A stretch of DNA of 64,000 nt from DZBG01 sp049241565. Lineage in GTDB: Bacteria; Bdellovibrionota; Bacteriovoracia; Bacteriovoracales; Bacteriovoracaceae. The stretch lies in contig JBMLQL010000030.1 in the NCBI GenBank assembly GCA_049241565.1, positions 62,001 to 126,000 of the forward strand, read 5' to 3'. The notes beneath the pieces were generated by a model that had not been told where the DNA came from, did not search any database, and worked only from the letters and a program-made list of their open reading frames with translations. This document shows, piece after piece, positions 17,374-26,697 of the stretch (positions are counted from its first letter, which is position 1; every line of letters begins with the position of its first letter). A program made the position numbers and the translations under genes.

Positions 17374-19593
17374 ATGAAAAAGTTTTGTTTTACTTTAGGA
17401 GTCTGGGCCATCCCGCTCACTCTCATGGCCCAAGTTACGACACCTACACTCATCGAGAGCACATCTAATTTTGAGTTTAGATATAACTTCACTGGTTCAT
17501 CTTCTTTACATCAAATTTACATTGATACAGATAAATCTAGCTCTACTGGTTACAAGTCAGGCAGTGTTGGTGCAGAGTACATGCTTGAGAATAGTCGTCT
17601 TTTCAAATTCACAGGAAGTTCGCAAACAAGTTGGTCATGGTCAAATCAAGGAAGCGTGACATTTAGTAAGTCTGGTGGTCTTGCCAGATGGAGAAATGTC
17701 AGCAAAACAAAACTGGGCTCTCCTTCAGCTTTTGATTATATCGCTCGTAGAGTAAATCCCGTGACACTCTCTGCGGTAAGCTCTTATCAAACACCAGTTG
17801 TTGTGACTCCAGTAGATCCTGTCGCCACAATTTCAACTCCTGTGATTACTTCAAGCTCATCAGCTTATGGTTTTGAATATAATTTTGGAGCGGTGGATTC
17901 CTCTTACAATCAACTCTTTATTGATGTTGATGGAGCATCCACAGGTTATAATTTTAATGTAGGAAGCATCGGTGCTGACTATATGATTGAGAATGGTAAT
18001 CTCATGAAGTACTCAGGACAGACTCAATCTGAGTGGACCTGGACTCAACTGGGAACAGTGACATTCTCTAAAACAAATGGAATTGCGAAATGGTCTAATG
18101 TTCTTAAATCAAGTCTAGGAAATGTGACGGCCCTGAATGCGGTCGGAAGACGGGCCACTCCTGTCATGGTGAGTGCCGTAAAAAACTTTGGAGGAGCACT
18201 TTCTCCAATCGTTGTAACACCGGTAGACCCTAATCCAGTTGACCCGAATCCAGTTGATCCAACACCAGTGGACCCTACACCTGTTGATCCAGCTCCAGGT
18301 GCGTCTACAATTACGATCAACCCTTCATCGACAACAGAAGAATTTTTCAATCCTGAGCGCGGATTTCATCGCTATGTAAAAATGGAGGATATGCCGTCGA
18401 GTGCAGCAGGTGTCGTTAATGCGGGATTTAGTCTGGCCATCGGGATTGTAGAAATGGCAGCATTTAAAACAACGGCTCTTTCAACGACTTTCCTCAATCA
18501 ATACCAGGCAATGTTTACAGCTGCAAGAAATGCTGGGATCAAGCTTATTTTGACTCACAGATACCACAACACTCACGATCTGGTTTCTGATCCTTCACAA
18601 GCTATTATTCTTCAGCATCTAAATCAGATGTTGCCTATCATGAATGCGAACGCAGATGTGATCATGAACGTTCACGCAAGTTATATTGGAGCTTACGGTG
18701 AGATGTATTATTCTCAACATAGAGATGATGTAAACTTTAGACGTCAACTTGTGCATGGATTACTGAATGGACTTCCTTCTTATATCCATGTTTCTCTCAG
18801 ATATCCTGCGGCCAAGAAGCAGCTTTACAATATGACTGTTCCTAACGTTGTGGCCAATCCTGCTGATGCCGCTCTCGCAAAACGTGTTTCTCACTGGAAT
18901 GACTGTTTTGTCTCAAGTTCATCAGATGTTGGAACAAACTATCAATATAGTACTAGTTCAACGCCATCTGACTGGAGAGACTTTGTTGGCCAGGAAGCTA
19001 AGGCCAATGCTCTTCCCATCGGTGGTGAAACATGTGCCGTCTCTTTACCATTCTCAGCTTGTGCGAACACACTTGTTCAGTTAGACAGACAAGCTTGGTC
19101 TTATATGAATGATAACTATAACCCAGATGTTAAACAGGGATGGAAAGATGGTGGATGTTATGATGAAATCCGCCGTAACTTAGGTTACAGACTTAAGATT
19201 AATGAGATCAAACTTCCAACTCAAATTGCTTCGGGGTCATCATTTAACCTTGAGATGAAAATGGAAAACGTTGGTTACTCTGCTCCTGTGCACCCACGTC
19301 CAGTGAAGCTTGTTCTTTTTAATGCTTCTGGGGCAAAGTATGAATTTAATCTTGACCAAGATCCTAGAAACTGGAAAAAAGGTATCCACACAATTAGTAA
19401 ATCAGTGGCACTCTCAGGTGTTCCAGCTGGCCAATACAATGTGGCCCTTCACTTACCTGATCAAGCCTCGGCTCTTCAATCAAGATCAGTGTTCTCAGTG
19501 AGACTGGCCAATACTGGGGCTTGGGATTCAGCGAAGGGATGGAATATTATTAAGAATGGTAGTACTCCAGTCACAATTCAAGTTAATAACTAG
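17374..19593 (+). CDS. Secreted protein: duplicated beta module, PVDP linker and DUF4874/DUF4832-like domain
   Basis: The ATG at 17374 follows AGGAG by 8 bases and starts a signal peptide; an upstream in-frame TTG at 17335 lacks support. The mature protein of about 720 residues has two tandem copies of a module of about 110 residues. Shared landmarks are GSVGAEYMLEN / GSIGADYMIEN and WSNQGSVTFSK / WTQLGTVTFSK. A PVDP-repeat linker follows at about 283-309. The remaining 430 residues open with NPERGFHRYV, the hallmark of DUF4874, and continue into DUF4832-like sequence. These domains look like glycoside-hydrolase barrels with a beta-sandwich tail and are presumed to act on or bind polysaccharide, which is unproven. 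A strong terminator follows. Confidence 0.65.
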   Translation: MKKFCFTLGVWAIPLTLMAQVTTPTLIESTSNFEFRYNFTGSSSLHQIYIDTDKSSSTGYKSGSVGAEYMLENSRLFKFTGSSQTSWSWSNQGSVTFSKSGGLARWRNVSKTKLGSPSAFDYIARRVNPVTLSAVSSYQTPVVVTPVDPVATISTPVITSSSSAYGFEYNFGAVDSSYNQLFIDVDGASTGYNFNVGSIGADYMIENGNLMKYSGQTQSEWTWTQLGTVTFSKTNGIAKWSNVLKSSLGNVTALNAVGRRATPVMVSAVKNFGGALSPIVVTPVDPNPVDPNPVDPTPVDPTPVDPAPGASTITINPSSTTEEFFNPERGFHRYVKMEDMPSSAAGVVNAGFSLAIGIVEMAAFKTTALSTTFLNQYQAMFTAARNAGIKLILTHRYHNTHDLVSDPSQAIILQHLNQMLPIMNANADVIMNVHASYIGAYGEMYYSQHRDDVNFRRQLVHGLLNGLPSYIHVSLRYPAAKKQLYNMTVPNVVANPADAALAKRVSHWNDCFVSSSSDVGTNYQYSTSSTPSDWRDFVGQEAKANALPIGGETCAVSLPFSACANTLVQLDRQAWSYMNDNYNPDVKQGWKDGGCYDEIRRNLGYRLKINEIKLPTQIASGSSFNLEMKMENVGYSAPVHPRPVKLVLFNASGAKYEFNLDQDPRNWKKGIHTISKSVALSGVPAGQYNVALHLPDQASALQSRSVFSVRLANTGAWDSAKGWNIIKNGSTPVTIQVNN
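18220..18300 (+). repeat. In-frame PVDPx tandem repeat encoding a proline linker
   Basis: Five copies of a 15-base unit encode PVDPN, PVDPN, PVDPT, PVDPT and PVDPA inside the DUF4832-type gene. The codons vary between copies, so the protein linker, rather than the DNA, seems to be conserved. Confidence 0.8.
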
Positions 19594-19606
19594 TTAATAT
19601 CATTGA

Positions 19607-19638
19607 AGCCCGGTGGAAAATTCCATCGGGCTTTTTTA
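19607..19638 (+). terminator. Rho-independent terminator
   Basis: An AGCCCGGTGGAA arm and a TTCCATCGGGCT arm form a 12-bp stem with one G-T wobble and an AA loop. A T-run follows. It ends the DUF4832-type gene. Confidence 0.88.
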
Positions 19639-19693
19639 TTTCTTAACCTCCTTTTTTACTCAAGCTTTTCTTCTTTTTCACCGATAAGATGAC

Positions 19694-20017
19694 ATGAATA
19701 AAGTCATCATTATTCTTTGCCTTATTTTTAGCCATGGGCTTCTTTACCTTAAAGGCCATAACGATGGGGCTTTTGAACTCAGTCACCAGATGCTGACTGA
19801 AGAATTAAACTCTTCAGGATCTGAAAAAAAATTAACGACTAAATCTAAAAAGCAAAAAGTAGACGAGCTTAATGATATTTCTCTTTCTTCTCAAATTGGT
19901 GAACGATCTCCAGCAAGTGTTGACTCTGAGGAACATCTAAATCAAACGGAGGATTTCTCCATTGAGGCAGACAACAGACCCTATAAAGAGATTGGGCACC
20001 CTATCGAGGACTTATGA
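19694..20017 (+). CDS. Small secreted or membrane-anchored protein of unknown function
   Basis: This 107-residue protein has an N-terminal hydrophobic segment (about 4-19, VIIILCLIFSHGLLYL) and then a hydrophilic, charged, probably disordered body. I recognise no family. It is translationally coupled to the next gene through a 4-bp ATGA overlap, which is the main evidence that it is real. Together they may form a small membrane complex. Confidence 0.5.
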   Translation: MNKVIIILCLIFSHGLLYLKGHNDGAFELSHQMLTEELNSSGSEKKLTTKSKKQKVDELNDISLSSQIGERSPASVDSEEHLNQTEDFSIEADNRPYKEIGHPIEDL

Positions 20018-20448
20018 AAATAAAAAGAAAAATATGGATCATCAATAAACCTTTTCAATATCGATTTATCGCATTTTCACTCATTCCAACGGCTGCTATC
20101 GCCTTATTTTTTTTATTGAGCATCGAGATTATTTTTTATCTCATGATAGAAAAAGGAAAACAACTAGGACTTCCCCTTGATCATGCTTACTATTCTCTTC
20201 TGTTGTCACAAAAAAAATATTTTCTTATCTCGACTTTAGTTTCTAGTCTTTTTATTTTCATTGGATTTTCAATTTGGTCTTTGGTGATGTCCAATCAAAT
20301 AGCCGGACCTCTTTACAGACTTAGTCAGCACTTAAAAAAACTGAACAAGGACAATCTCCACACCATGAACGAACTTAAATTTAGAAATGGTGACTATTTT
20401 CAAGAAATACCAGTGGAAGTGAATGAACTCATTAAAAGAATGAAATAA
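20014..20448 (+). CDS. Two-TM protein with a HAMP-like domain and no output domain
   Basis: This 144-residue protein has two membrane helices (about 19-42 and 68-91). A HAMP-like linker follows, starting at NQIAGPLYRLSQHLKKL, with the conserved proline and a C-terminal FQEIPVEVNELIKRM helix. HAMP domains pass signals from membrane sensors to kinases or chemoreceptors, but the chain ends after HAMP. It overlaps the preceding gene by 4 bp. Its stop codon directly abuts the stop of the convergent gene at 20449, with no intergenic base. It may interact with a separate output protein. Confidence 0.6.
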   Translation: MKIKRKIWIINKPFQYRFIAFSLIPTAAIALFFLLSIEIIFYLMIEKGKQLGLPLDHAYYSLLLSQKKYFLISTLVSSLFIFIGFSIWSLVMSNQIAGPLYRLSQHLKKLNKDNLHTMNELKFRNGDYFQEIPVEVNELIKRMK

Positions 20449-21036
20449 TCAAATTTTTAGAGTTCCCCACTTCTTAATGTGACATAGCTGACCAGACTGA
20501 TTTTTTTCACAATAAAAGGGTTGAATAAAATCTTCTGTTTTAAATACCGTACTATTTTTTATGTAGTTAATCACTTTGTTAGCTTTCACTAACTCTACCC
20601 CTTCCACTAAAGATGTCTTTTCACTAAGAAGCTTTTGCATAAGCTCTGCTATTTCTTTGTTGTAGATTGAATCTTCAGGTATTTTATACTGATTAATTTG
20701 AACAATAGTGGCATGAGGGCCTTCGGTCACAAGATCATTCCAGCCTTTTTTTACTTTTTTGAGTTTCTGATCCATTTCTTCAAAATGGGCCAAAATCAAT
20801 TTCAAGCGACTATGAGTTTCAGCTGCTAATCTATTATCCACCAAGTCCATTTTCCCTAGTTTGGCATCGTTGTCACGGGAGAAAAAATTAGTATTTTGCC
20901 ATCTTTTTATCTGACTAGTTTGAACAAAAAAGACCACTTGATTTAAGCTCTGATTTTTTGAGACTTGATACGAGAGCCGAATTTCATCAGCGGCCTGAGC
21001 AAAGAATGAAATAAGAGTCAAAATTAAAAATGTCAT
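20449..21036 (-). CDS. Secreted protein of unknown function, coupled to metzincin-like protease
   Basis: This 195-residue protein has a signal peptide ending near AQAA (about residue 16). The body is mostly helical and charged, with two cysteines near the C-terminus (FYCEKN and GQLCHI) that could form a disulfide. I recognise no family. It starts within a 4-bp overlap with the protease-like gene at 21033-23522 and is downstream of it, so the two are very likely made together. A chaperone, inhibitor or co-secreted partner is possible but unsupported. Confidence 0.5.
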   Translation of the reverse strand: MTFLILTLISFFAQAADEIRLSYQVSKNQSLNQVVFFVQTSQIKRWQNTNFFSRDNDAKLGKMDLVDNRLAAETHSRLKLILAHFEEMDQKLKKVKKGWNDLVTEGPHATIVQINQYKIPEDSIYNKEIAELMQKLLSEKTSLVEGVELVKANKVINYIKNSTVFKTEDFIQPFYCEKNQSGQLCHIKKWGTLKI

Positions 21037-23522
21037 TGTTTGTTACCTGTTCCTAAAAAATATTTTGGATCCTGGCATTCTTTAGGTACTTCTGGGCATT
21101 TTCCACTAGGATCTGTTTTATAGGCAAATTGAGCACAAGAACTATAAGGCTTGGCCTTCTCGGGACAGGTGCCACTAGCAATACGCTCAAAATGCTGAGG
21201 ATGGAGAAGACTGGCATTTTCATCATGCCATCCTCCATTAAAAGTAAATGAACCATCGTCATTAAAAACAACACCATTTGAATCATCTACCTTTCCTGAT
21301 TTTCTAGATATTGTCGAAGTTCCGCTTGGGCAAAATTGTTTTTGAGGAATTCGGCTTAAGCTAAGATCTCGTTGAATTTGCTCTAAATAATTCTGGCAAC
21401 TCTCATTTTGATCCTTACAAGAACAATTTACTCTAAGATTTTGAACTTGTTTTGGATAAGAATCATCCCAATACCTAATCGTATACGTGAGGGCAGATTC
21501 CTGGGCCTTATCCAAATGAAGAAGTTCTCCCTCAGATTCATATTGAGCTAAAGTTAAAGGTGCTTGAGTTATGTAGCTACAATAATCTGAGTTCAGTCTT
21601 CCGTTTGATATCCCCCAAGGATCTTTGAGATAAAGATCCTGCATTTTTTTTGAGGCCTTAGTAAACATGGTGCAATCACTGGATTCACACTTACAGATGG
21701 GTGCCTTAGGGATGACCTCATCAATAACCTTGTTTTGATCACTCATGATTGACGGAATCTTAGCATGAACTCGGCAGTTGGCCGCATTTACAAACTTGGC
21801 CCCAGGAGCATCTTTATCAACGACCTTACCAGTTGCTGGATCATAATAATTACCATTCCACTGTTCATTATATTCATCACAAAGACCCATGAGATGCATT
21901 ACCTCGTGAGCAATAGTAGGACAATCGATATCAGATTCATAGTTTCCGGCATTGGAGCGATGGTCAGGCCCAGAAATAGAAATATCTATTCTAGGAGGAC
22001 GCTGGGTTGATTTTAAAGTCTTAGCATCTTTTGAATTAATAATATCAATTTCTAAAACCTCACCATCTGGCCCTTTAAAATAAGGACTGTAATCTTTCAT
22101 ACAACTCTGAGCGCGATTAAACATCTCTTGAGCACTAACATTAACCTCTGAGTTCGGTTTAAAATTGAGATTTAGTCTCGCTTTAAGCTTCTTTTCGCTA
22201 ATACGCTCTAATGAATACCTCATTGAAACACCTGTCGGAGATTTTGAGGATAAAGTATTAGAGTCCACAACATGTGATTCTCCAACCGCTAGCTGGCGGC
22301 AAGAGAGAGTCTTATCAAATTCTTTGAGTTGTCCTAATAATTCGTCAATAGTGAGAGGACTTGTTTCAATTTTACAGGCCACATCGTTATAAAAATCTTT
22401 ACCTGCTTTACCGTAAACCTTTTCAAGCATTCTCTCTATGTTTTGCTCTACAATTTTAAAACGATCTTTTAGATTGAGACAAAAGTCTGTTTCATTTATT
22501 TTACAATGAGAAATAATTCCCCAGTCACCTATAACTCCGATAGAATTATTTTGATCCATATACTTACGAATAAATGTCTGCTGACATGAACCATCCATAT
22601 GATCCATCAATTTATTAAGATTCTTTGAGATGAGATTATGCATCTTAAGAGTCTCACCCGTACTTCTTCCATCTTGATTAGGAATATTTGTCGTGTACTG
22701 AGCACAGTCCTCACCGCTTTTGCGAAACATCTCATTAAATCCGTCTTCAAAACCCGCTTCTTTATCGACAGTTAATTTTTTTTCAAATTTTTCTTCTGCT
22801 ACCTTGATCGCTTTGCCTCTCTTCTCTTTAATTGAATCAAAACGTAACCTAAAATTCTCTCTGAGATCAGAGAGGTTCTTACAAATTTTTTCAGAATAAT
22901 CACAATATTCTTTTTCTTCTTTAGATATCTTTTCACTTATTTTTTGAAAAATACTTTCCATACATTTTTTCGAGGGATGAGCATTTGTTACACCTGCATA
23001 TGTGTCAATATACCTGGTGAGGTCTGCTCCTAGATAATCCGTACTGTCCTCCGTACAAATTTTTTCTATATGTGAGCGCCACTGATCATTTTTAAACACA
23101 TACCTTTTACTTAAACTCCATTGAGTTGGAAGAAGTTTTTTATCCTCTGTTTTCGCAAAGAAAGGCTTGCTCTCAATTTCGTTTTTAACTTTTTGTGCCC
23201 ACTCATTTTTATAGTTTGGAAGCTTGTTTTTAACATCAGCGACGAACTGATCAATGCAAGCTGAATAATCTATCGCAAGAGATTTTTTGGCCCTACTCAA
23301 AGGATTAATCGATCTAAAAAAACTTGTTCCAAAAATTTTTGGCTTAAATGGATTCGGTCTAAACTTAACACCTGACTCATCAACAATGACTTTCACTTTT
23401 TGCTGCTGTTCTAACTGCGGAATATCTGGGTAATTATCCTGGGGACAGGACCAATCAACTTCGACTTCTGCGGCTTGAGAAAGAGTAGAAAAAATGAGTA
23501 GGGTGAGGATAAGACTTTTCAT
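21033..23522 (-). CDS. Secreted cysteine-rich metzincin-like zinc protease
   Basis: This 829-residue protein has a signal peptide (cut near SQA, about residue 17). A zinc-protease motif HEVMHLMGLCDEY begins at H539. The HExxHxxGxxD form has an aspartate in the third-ligand position where matrixins have histidine. About 25 cysteines are spread along the chain, suggesting disulfides outside the cytoplasm. The N-terminal half is charged and helical and has no family I recognise. C-terminal segments are Cys- and Pro-rich (CPEVPKECQDPKYF). It is probably exported to the periplasm or medium, perhaps for prey or substrate degradation. The downstream 195-residue gene overlaps it. The enzymatic call rests on the one motif. 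Confidence 0.6.
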   Translation of the reverse strand: MKSLILTLLIFSTLSQAAEVEVDWSCPQDNYPDIPQLEQQQKVKVIVDESGVKFRPNPFKPKIFGTSFFRSINPLSRAKKSLAIDYSACIDQFVADVKNKLPNYKNEWAQKVKNEIESKPFFAKTEDKKLLPTQWSLSKRYVFKNDQWRSHIEKICTEDSTDYLGADLTRYIDTYAGVTNAHPSKKCMESIFQKISEKISKEEKEYCDYSEKICKNLSDLRENFRLRFDSIKEKRGKAIKVAEEKFEKKLTVDKEAGFEDGFNEMFRKSGEDCAQYTTNIPNQDGRSTGETLKMHNLISKNLNKLMDHMDGSCQQTFIRKYMDQNNSIGVIGDWGIISHCKINETDFCLNLKDRFKIVEQNIERMLEKVYGKAGKDFYNDVACKIETSPLTIDELLGQLKEFDKTLSCRQLAVGESHVVDSNTLSSKSPTGVSMRYSLERISEKKLKARLNLNFKPNSEVNVSAQEMFNRAQSCMKDYSPYFKGPDGEVLEIDIINSKDAKTLKSTQRPPRIDISISGPDHRSNAGNYESDIDCPTIAHEVMHLMGLCDEYNEQWNGNYYDPATGKVVDKDAPGAKFVNAANCRVHAKIPSIMSDQNKVIDEVIPKAPICKCESSDCTMFTKASKKMQDLYLKDPWGISNGRLNSDYCSYITQAPLTLAQYESEGELLHLDKAQESALTYTIRYWDDSYPKQVQNLRVNCSCKDQNESCQNYLEQIQRDLSLSRIPQKQFCPSGTSTISRKSGKVDDSNGVVFNDDGSFTFNGGWHDENASLLHPQHFERIASGTCPEKAKPYSSCAQFAYKTDPSGKCPEVPKECQDPKYFLGTGNKQ

Positions 23523-23555
23523 AACCTTGATCTTATCAAGTTTATGATCATTAAC

Positions 23556-23583
23556 AAAAAGGGCCCCAAAAGGGGCCCTTTAT
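23556..23583 (-). terminator. Terminator of lon
   Basis: GGGCCCC, AAAA loop, GGGGCCC: a 7-bp all-GC stem flanked by AAAAA and TTTA. It lies just downstream of the lon stop on the minus strand, whose tail reads TTTTTG. Confidence 0.8.
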
Positions 23584-23589
23584 TACCTA

Positions 23590-26160
23590 TTAGCGAAGTG
23601 CAATTTTTAAGACTTCATCAAAATATTTAACTGGATAAAATTTCATTCCCTTACGGTGACGCTCAGGTACTTCCTTGAGGTCCTTTTCGTTTTGCCATGG
23701 AAGGATGATCTCTTTAATTCCAGCTCGTTTGGCAGCCAGAACCTTCTCTTTGATTCCCCCTACTGGAAGAACTTTACCTGTCAGGCTTAACTCTCCGGTC
23801 ATTGCAATATCACCACGGACACGTTGTTTCGTTGCGAGTGAATAAAGGGCCAGGGCCATTGTAATCCCTGCTGAAGGACCATCTTTAGGAGTCGCCCCCG
23901 CAGGTAAATGGAGGTGGATTTCATGAGTGGCCAGGAAGTCAGTGGCTTCTTCAGCATTCGTCATCGGTTGAACGTGCTTTCCATCCTCACCTTTAACTTT
24001 TTTCACGACTTTCTTCTTGATCAATTTCGCTTCGATATCTTGCTTCTCCTGAAGAAGCATTTTCACATAGCTATAAGCAAGACTAGCTGATTCACTCATC
24101 ACTTCTCCAAGCTGACCAGTGAGCTTGAATCCTTTTCCTTTAAGAGGAATCGACTCAATGAAAAGAATATCTCCACCAAAGGCCGTCCACGCAAGACCAG
24201 TCACAATACCTGGGGCCAGAGGCTTTTGGGCCATATCTGTCTCAAAGCGCTTAGGTCCTAGGATTTTTTCAAGATCTGCTACCACTGGAGCAAATTTCTT
24301 AGGACGTTTTGCTGATACTTTCTCAAGAGCAGCACGACGAAGAAGTTTAGCTACAAGTTGCTCCATCACACGGACACCCGGTTCACGAGCATAATCTGAG
24401 ACAAGTGCCTTAAGTACGGCCTGAGAAAGAGAAACATCTTTAGTCGTAAGACCATGTTTCTTTAATTGCTTAGGAATAACCCATTTTACAACAATCGAAA
24501 TTTTTTCTTCAATTGTATAACCAGAAAGCTCAATCAGCTCCATACGGTCTAAAAGAGCCTCAGGAATTTCACCCACATAATTGGCCGTGGCCACAAAAAG
24601 AACTTTCGAAAGATCAAAAGGAACATCTAGGTAGTTATCAATAAATGTCTTATTCTGTTCAGGGTCAAGCACCTCTAAAAGAGCAGAGGCTGGATCACCT
24701 TGAAATGATTTTCCAATTTTATCAATCTCATCAAGCATGATGACTGGATTATTTACTTCAACACGTTTGATAGCTTGAATAATTTTTCCTGGCATCGCTC
24801 CAACATAAGTACGACGGTGTCCTTTAATCTCTGCTTCATCTCTCATCCCACCTAGTGAGAAGCGGTAGAATTTACGTCCAAGAGCTTTCGCAATTGAATG
24901 ACCCAAAGATGTTTTCCCCACTCCCGGAGGACCCGCAAGACAAAGAATTGTTCCGTCGTATTCTGATTTAAGTTTTCGGACAGCAAGAAATTCTAGAATA
25001 CGCTCTTTTGCCTTCTCAAGACCATAATGATCCTTTTCAAGCATTTTTCGAGCGCCAACCATATCAACCTTATCTTCTGTCGATTTGCTCCAAGGAAGTT
25101 GAATCATCCAGTTGAGATAAGTACGAGTCACGTTATACTCAGGTGATGAATCAGGAATAGATTCAAGCCGCTCAAGTTCTTCAAGAGCTGCTTTTTTAGC
25201 TTCTTCAGGAAGTCCTTCTTTCTCAATCACTTCACGGAATTTTTTAAGATCGCGTGCTTTATCATCTTCTTCCATCCCAAGCTCTTGGCGGATAACCTTA
25301 AGCTGTTCACGTAAGAAGTACTCGCGCTGATACTTATTCACTTTATCATTCACTTCATCAGTGATTTTTTTCTGAATATCAGCAACATCTTTTTCGCGTT
25401 TTAAATAAACAAGAAGTTTTGCGAATCTTTTCTTTACTACAAGTGTTTCTAGGAAATCCTGGGCCTCAGGAACATCAAGAGAAAGAGCAAAGGCCACAAG
25501 GTCAGCGAGAGATCCCGGTGACGGTGAATTTAACATCGCAAGCTTCATCTCTTCATTGAAGTAGGGATTAATCTCAGAGAGCTTTTTCACCTGATTAATC
25601 ACCGAGCGAGTATAAGCATCAAGCTCTTCATCAGGCTCAATGATGTCATGGAAAATTTCTGGGCGTGCCACAAGAAGTGGTGATTCAGTAATATATTCAA
25701 GGGCACGATATCTTTTAATCCCATGAACAAGAAGATTCACTGATCCATCAGGAAGTTTCAACTTTTTAACAACCTTACATAGAACTCCGACTTTATAGAT
25801 TTCTTTAGGGCTAATGTTCTGAACATCAGTTGATGTCATTCCATAGCTTTCTTCATCATCCTCTTCCTCTTGCTCAAAATCATCATCCTCATCTTCACCC
25901 ATCACTTCCATGCGGTTTGACTCACGAGGGACATCTGACTCTACGTCTTTAAACTTAACAAGGTTTAAAGCAACGTAATTACTCTTTGAAAGATAGCCAT
26001 CAAGCTCTGGCGTATACTTATCCTCAGAGAGAATAATCGGAGCAATCATTCCTGGAAAAATAGGACTGTTGACAATAGGAATCACGACGACATCTGATGG
26101 AACATCAGCGAGCATTTGAGATTCAGCATTTAACTTCATTTTTTTATCAGCTTTCGCCAT
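23590..26160 (-). CDS. lon: ATP-dependent protease Lon
   Basis: This 856-residue cytoplasmic AAA+ protease has the full Lon layout. The N-terminal substrate-binding domain covers about residues 20-260 and is interrupted by an acidic insert at about 92-105. Walker A is GPPGVGKT near 404-412. The protease domain has PKDGPSAG with the catalytic serine near 763 and the partner lysine near 806 (GIKEKVLAAKRAG). It degrades misfolded and regulatory proteins. AGGAATAAGTAT precedes the ATG. The AMIN-like gene lies 16 bp upstream, so the two may share a transcript, and a GC-rich terminator follows. The acidic insert is the only oddity. Confidence 0.96.
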   Translation of the reverse strand: MAKADKKMKLNAESQMLADVPSDVVVIPIVNSPIFPGMIAPIILSEDKYTPELDGYLSKSNYVALNLVKFKDVESDVPRESNRMEVMGEDEDDDFEQEEEDDEESYGMTSTDVQNISPKEIYKVGVLCKVVKKLKLPDGSVNLLVHGIKRYRALEYITESPLLVARPEIFHDIIEPDEELDAYTRSVINQVKKLSEINPYFNEEMKLAMLNSPSPGSLADLVAFALSLDVPEAQDFLETLVVKKRFAKLLVYLKREKDVADIQKKITDEVNDKVNKYQREYFLREQLKVIRQELGMEEDDKARDLKKFREVIEKEGLPEEAKKAALEELERLESIPDSSPEYNVTRTYLNWMIQLPWSKSTEDKVDMVGARKMLEKDHYGLEKAKERILEFLAVRKLKSEYDGTILCLAGPPGVGKTSLGHSIAKALGRKFYRFSLGGMRDEAEIKGHRRTYVGAMPGKIIQAIKRVEVNNPVIMLDEIDKIGKSFQGDPASALLEVLDPEQNKTFIDNYLDVPFDLSKVLFVATANYVGEIPEALLDRMELIELSGYTIEEKISIVVKWVIPKQLKKHGLTTKDVSLSQAVLKALVSDYAREPGVRVMEQLVAKLLRRAALEKVSAKRPKKFAPVVADLEKILGPKRFETDMAQKPLAPGIVTGLAWTAFGGDILFIESIPLKGKGFKLTGQLGEVMSESASLAYSYVKMLLQEKQDIEAKLIKKKVVKKVKGEDGKHVQPMTNAEEATDFLATHEIHLHLPAGATPKDGPSAGITMALALYSLATKQRVRGDIAMTGELSLTGKVLPVGGIKEKVLAAKRAGIKEIILPWQNEKDLKEVPERHRKGMKFYPVKYFDEVLKIALR

Positions 26161-26176
26161 ATACTTATTCCTTCAC

Positions 26177-26650
26177 TTAGCGAATATCAATAACAAGACG
26201 TCCGGGATTTTCGAGATAGAAAATATCAAAACTTGATTTTCCTTTCAGCGCTATTTCCATTGTCACGTTTTTAGGGTCGATCGCTAGAAAGTCGACACCT
26301 TTGACATATTTTGAGTTTTTGAGTTGAGTCGGAACACCACTAACGCTTGAATCGAAAAAATCAACTCGAAGCTTGTTGTCGACAGCGGAGATATGGCCAT
26401 ACAAACGTGGCACACCTGAACTGTTAAAATCAATCACCAGACGTTCATAGTCACGACCACTGATCACAGAATTGCGAATTCCACTGATCACTGATCCTGT
26501 TGTGTTTGATTTATAATGAAAAACACCCGAGTCTAAAAAGATCGATCTTTTTCTGGCCGAAATCTTCCAGATTCTTTCTTCGGTCAAGTTTTGAGCGAAA
26601 ACACTTAGGCTTGTCGCCATAAGAATAAATCCTAATAAAAATGCACGCAT
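26177..26650 (-). CDS. Secreted AMIN-like domain protein
   Basis: This 157-residue protein has a signal peptide ending at VFAQ (about residue 20). The rest resembles an AMIN domain: a YERLVIDF strand near the middle and a FDIFYLENPGRLVIDIR end, which is the typical closing strand. AMIN domains target amidases and secretins to the cell wall. There is no catalytic domain, so it may be a small wall-binding adaptor. AAGGAG lies 5 bases before the ATG. It sits 16 bp upstream of lon, a neighbour with no obvious functional link. Confidence 0.6.
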   Translation of the reverse strand: MRAFLLGFILMATSLSVFAQNLTEERIWKISARKRSIFLDSGVFHYKSNTTGSVISGIRNSVISGRDYERLVIDFNSSGVPRLYGHISAVDNKLRVDFFDSSVSGVPTQLKNSKYVKGVDFLAIDPKNVTMEIALKGKSSFDIFYLENPGRLVIDIR

Positions 26651-26697
26651 GACATCTCCTTCCCTAAAGATGATTTCATTCTATAAAAGTTCGAGGA

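Noticed and set aside
18220..18300. Short tandem repeat considered as a CRISPR or phase-variation tract.
   Set aside because: The units are 15 bases, in frame, and encode a PVDP linker. No spacers exist and a change of copy number would not shift the frame.
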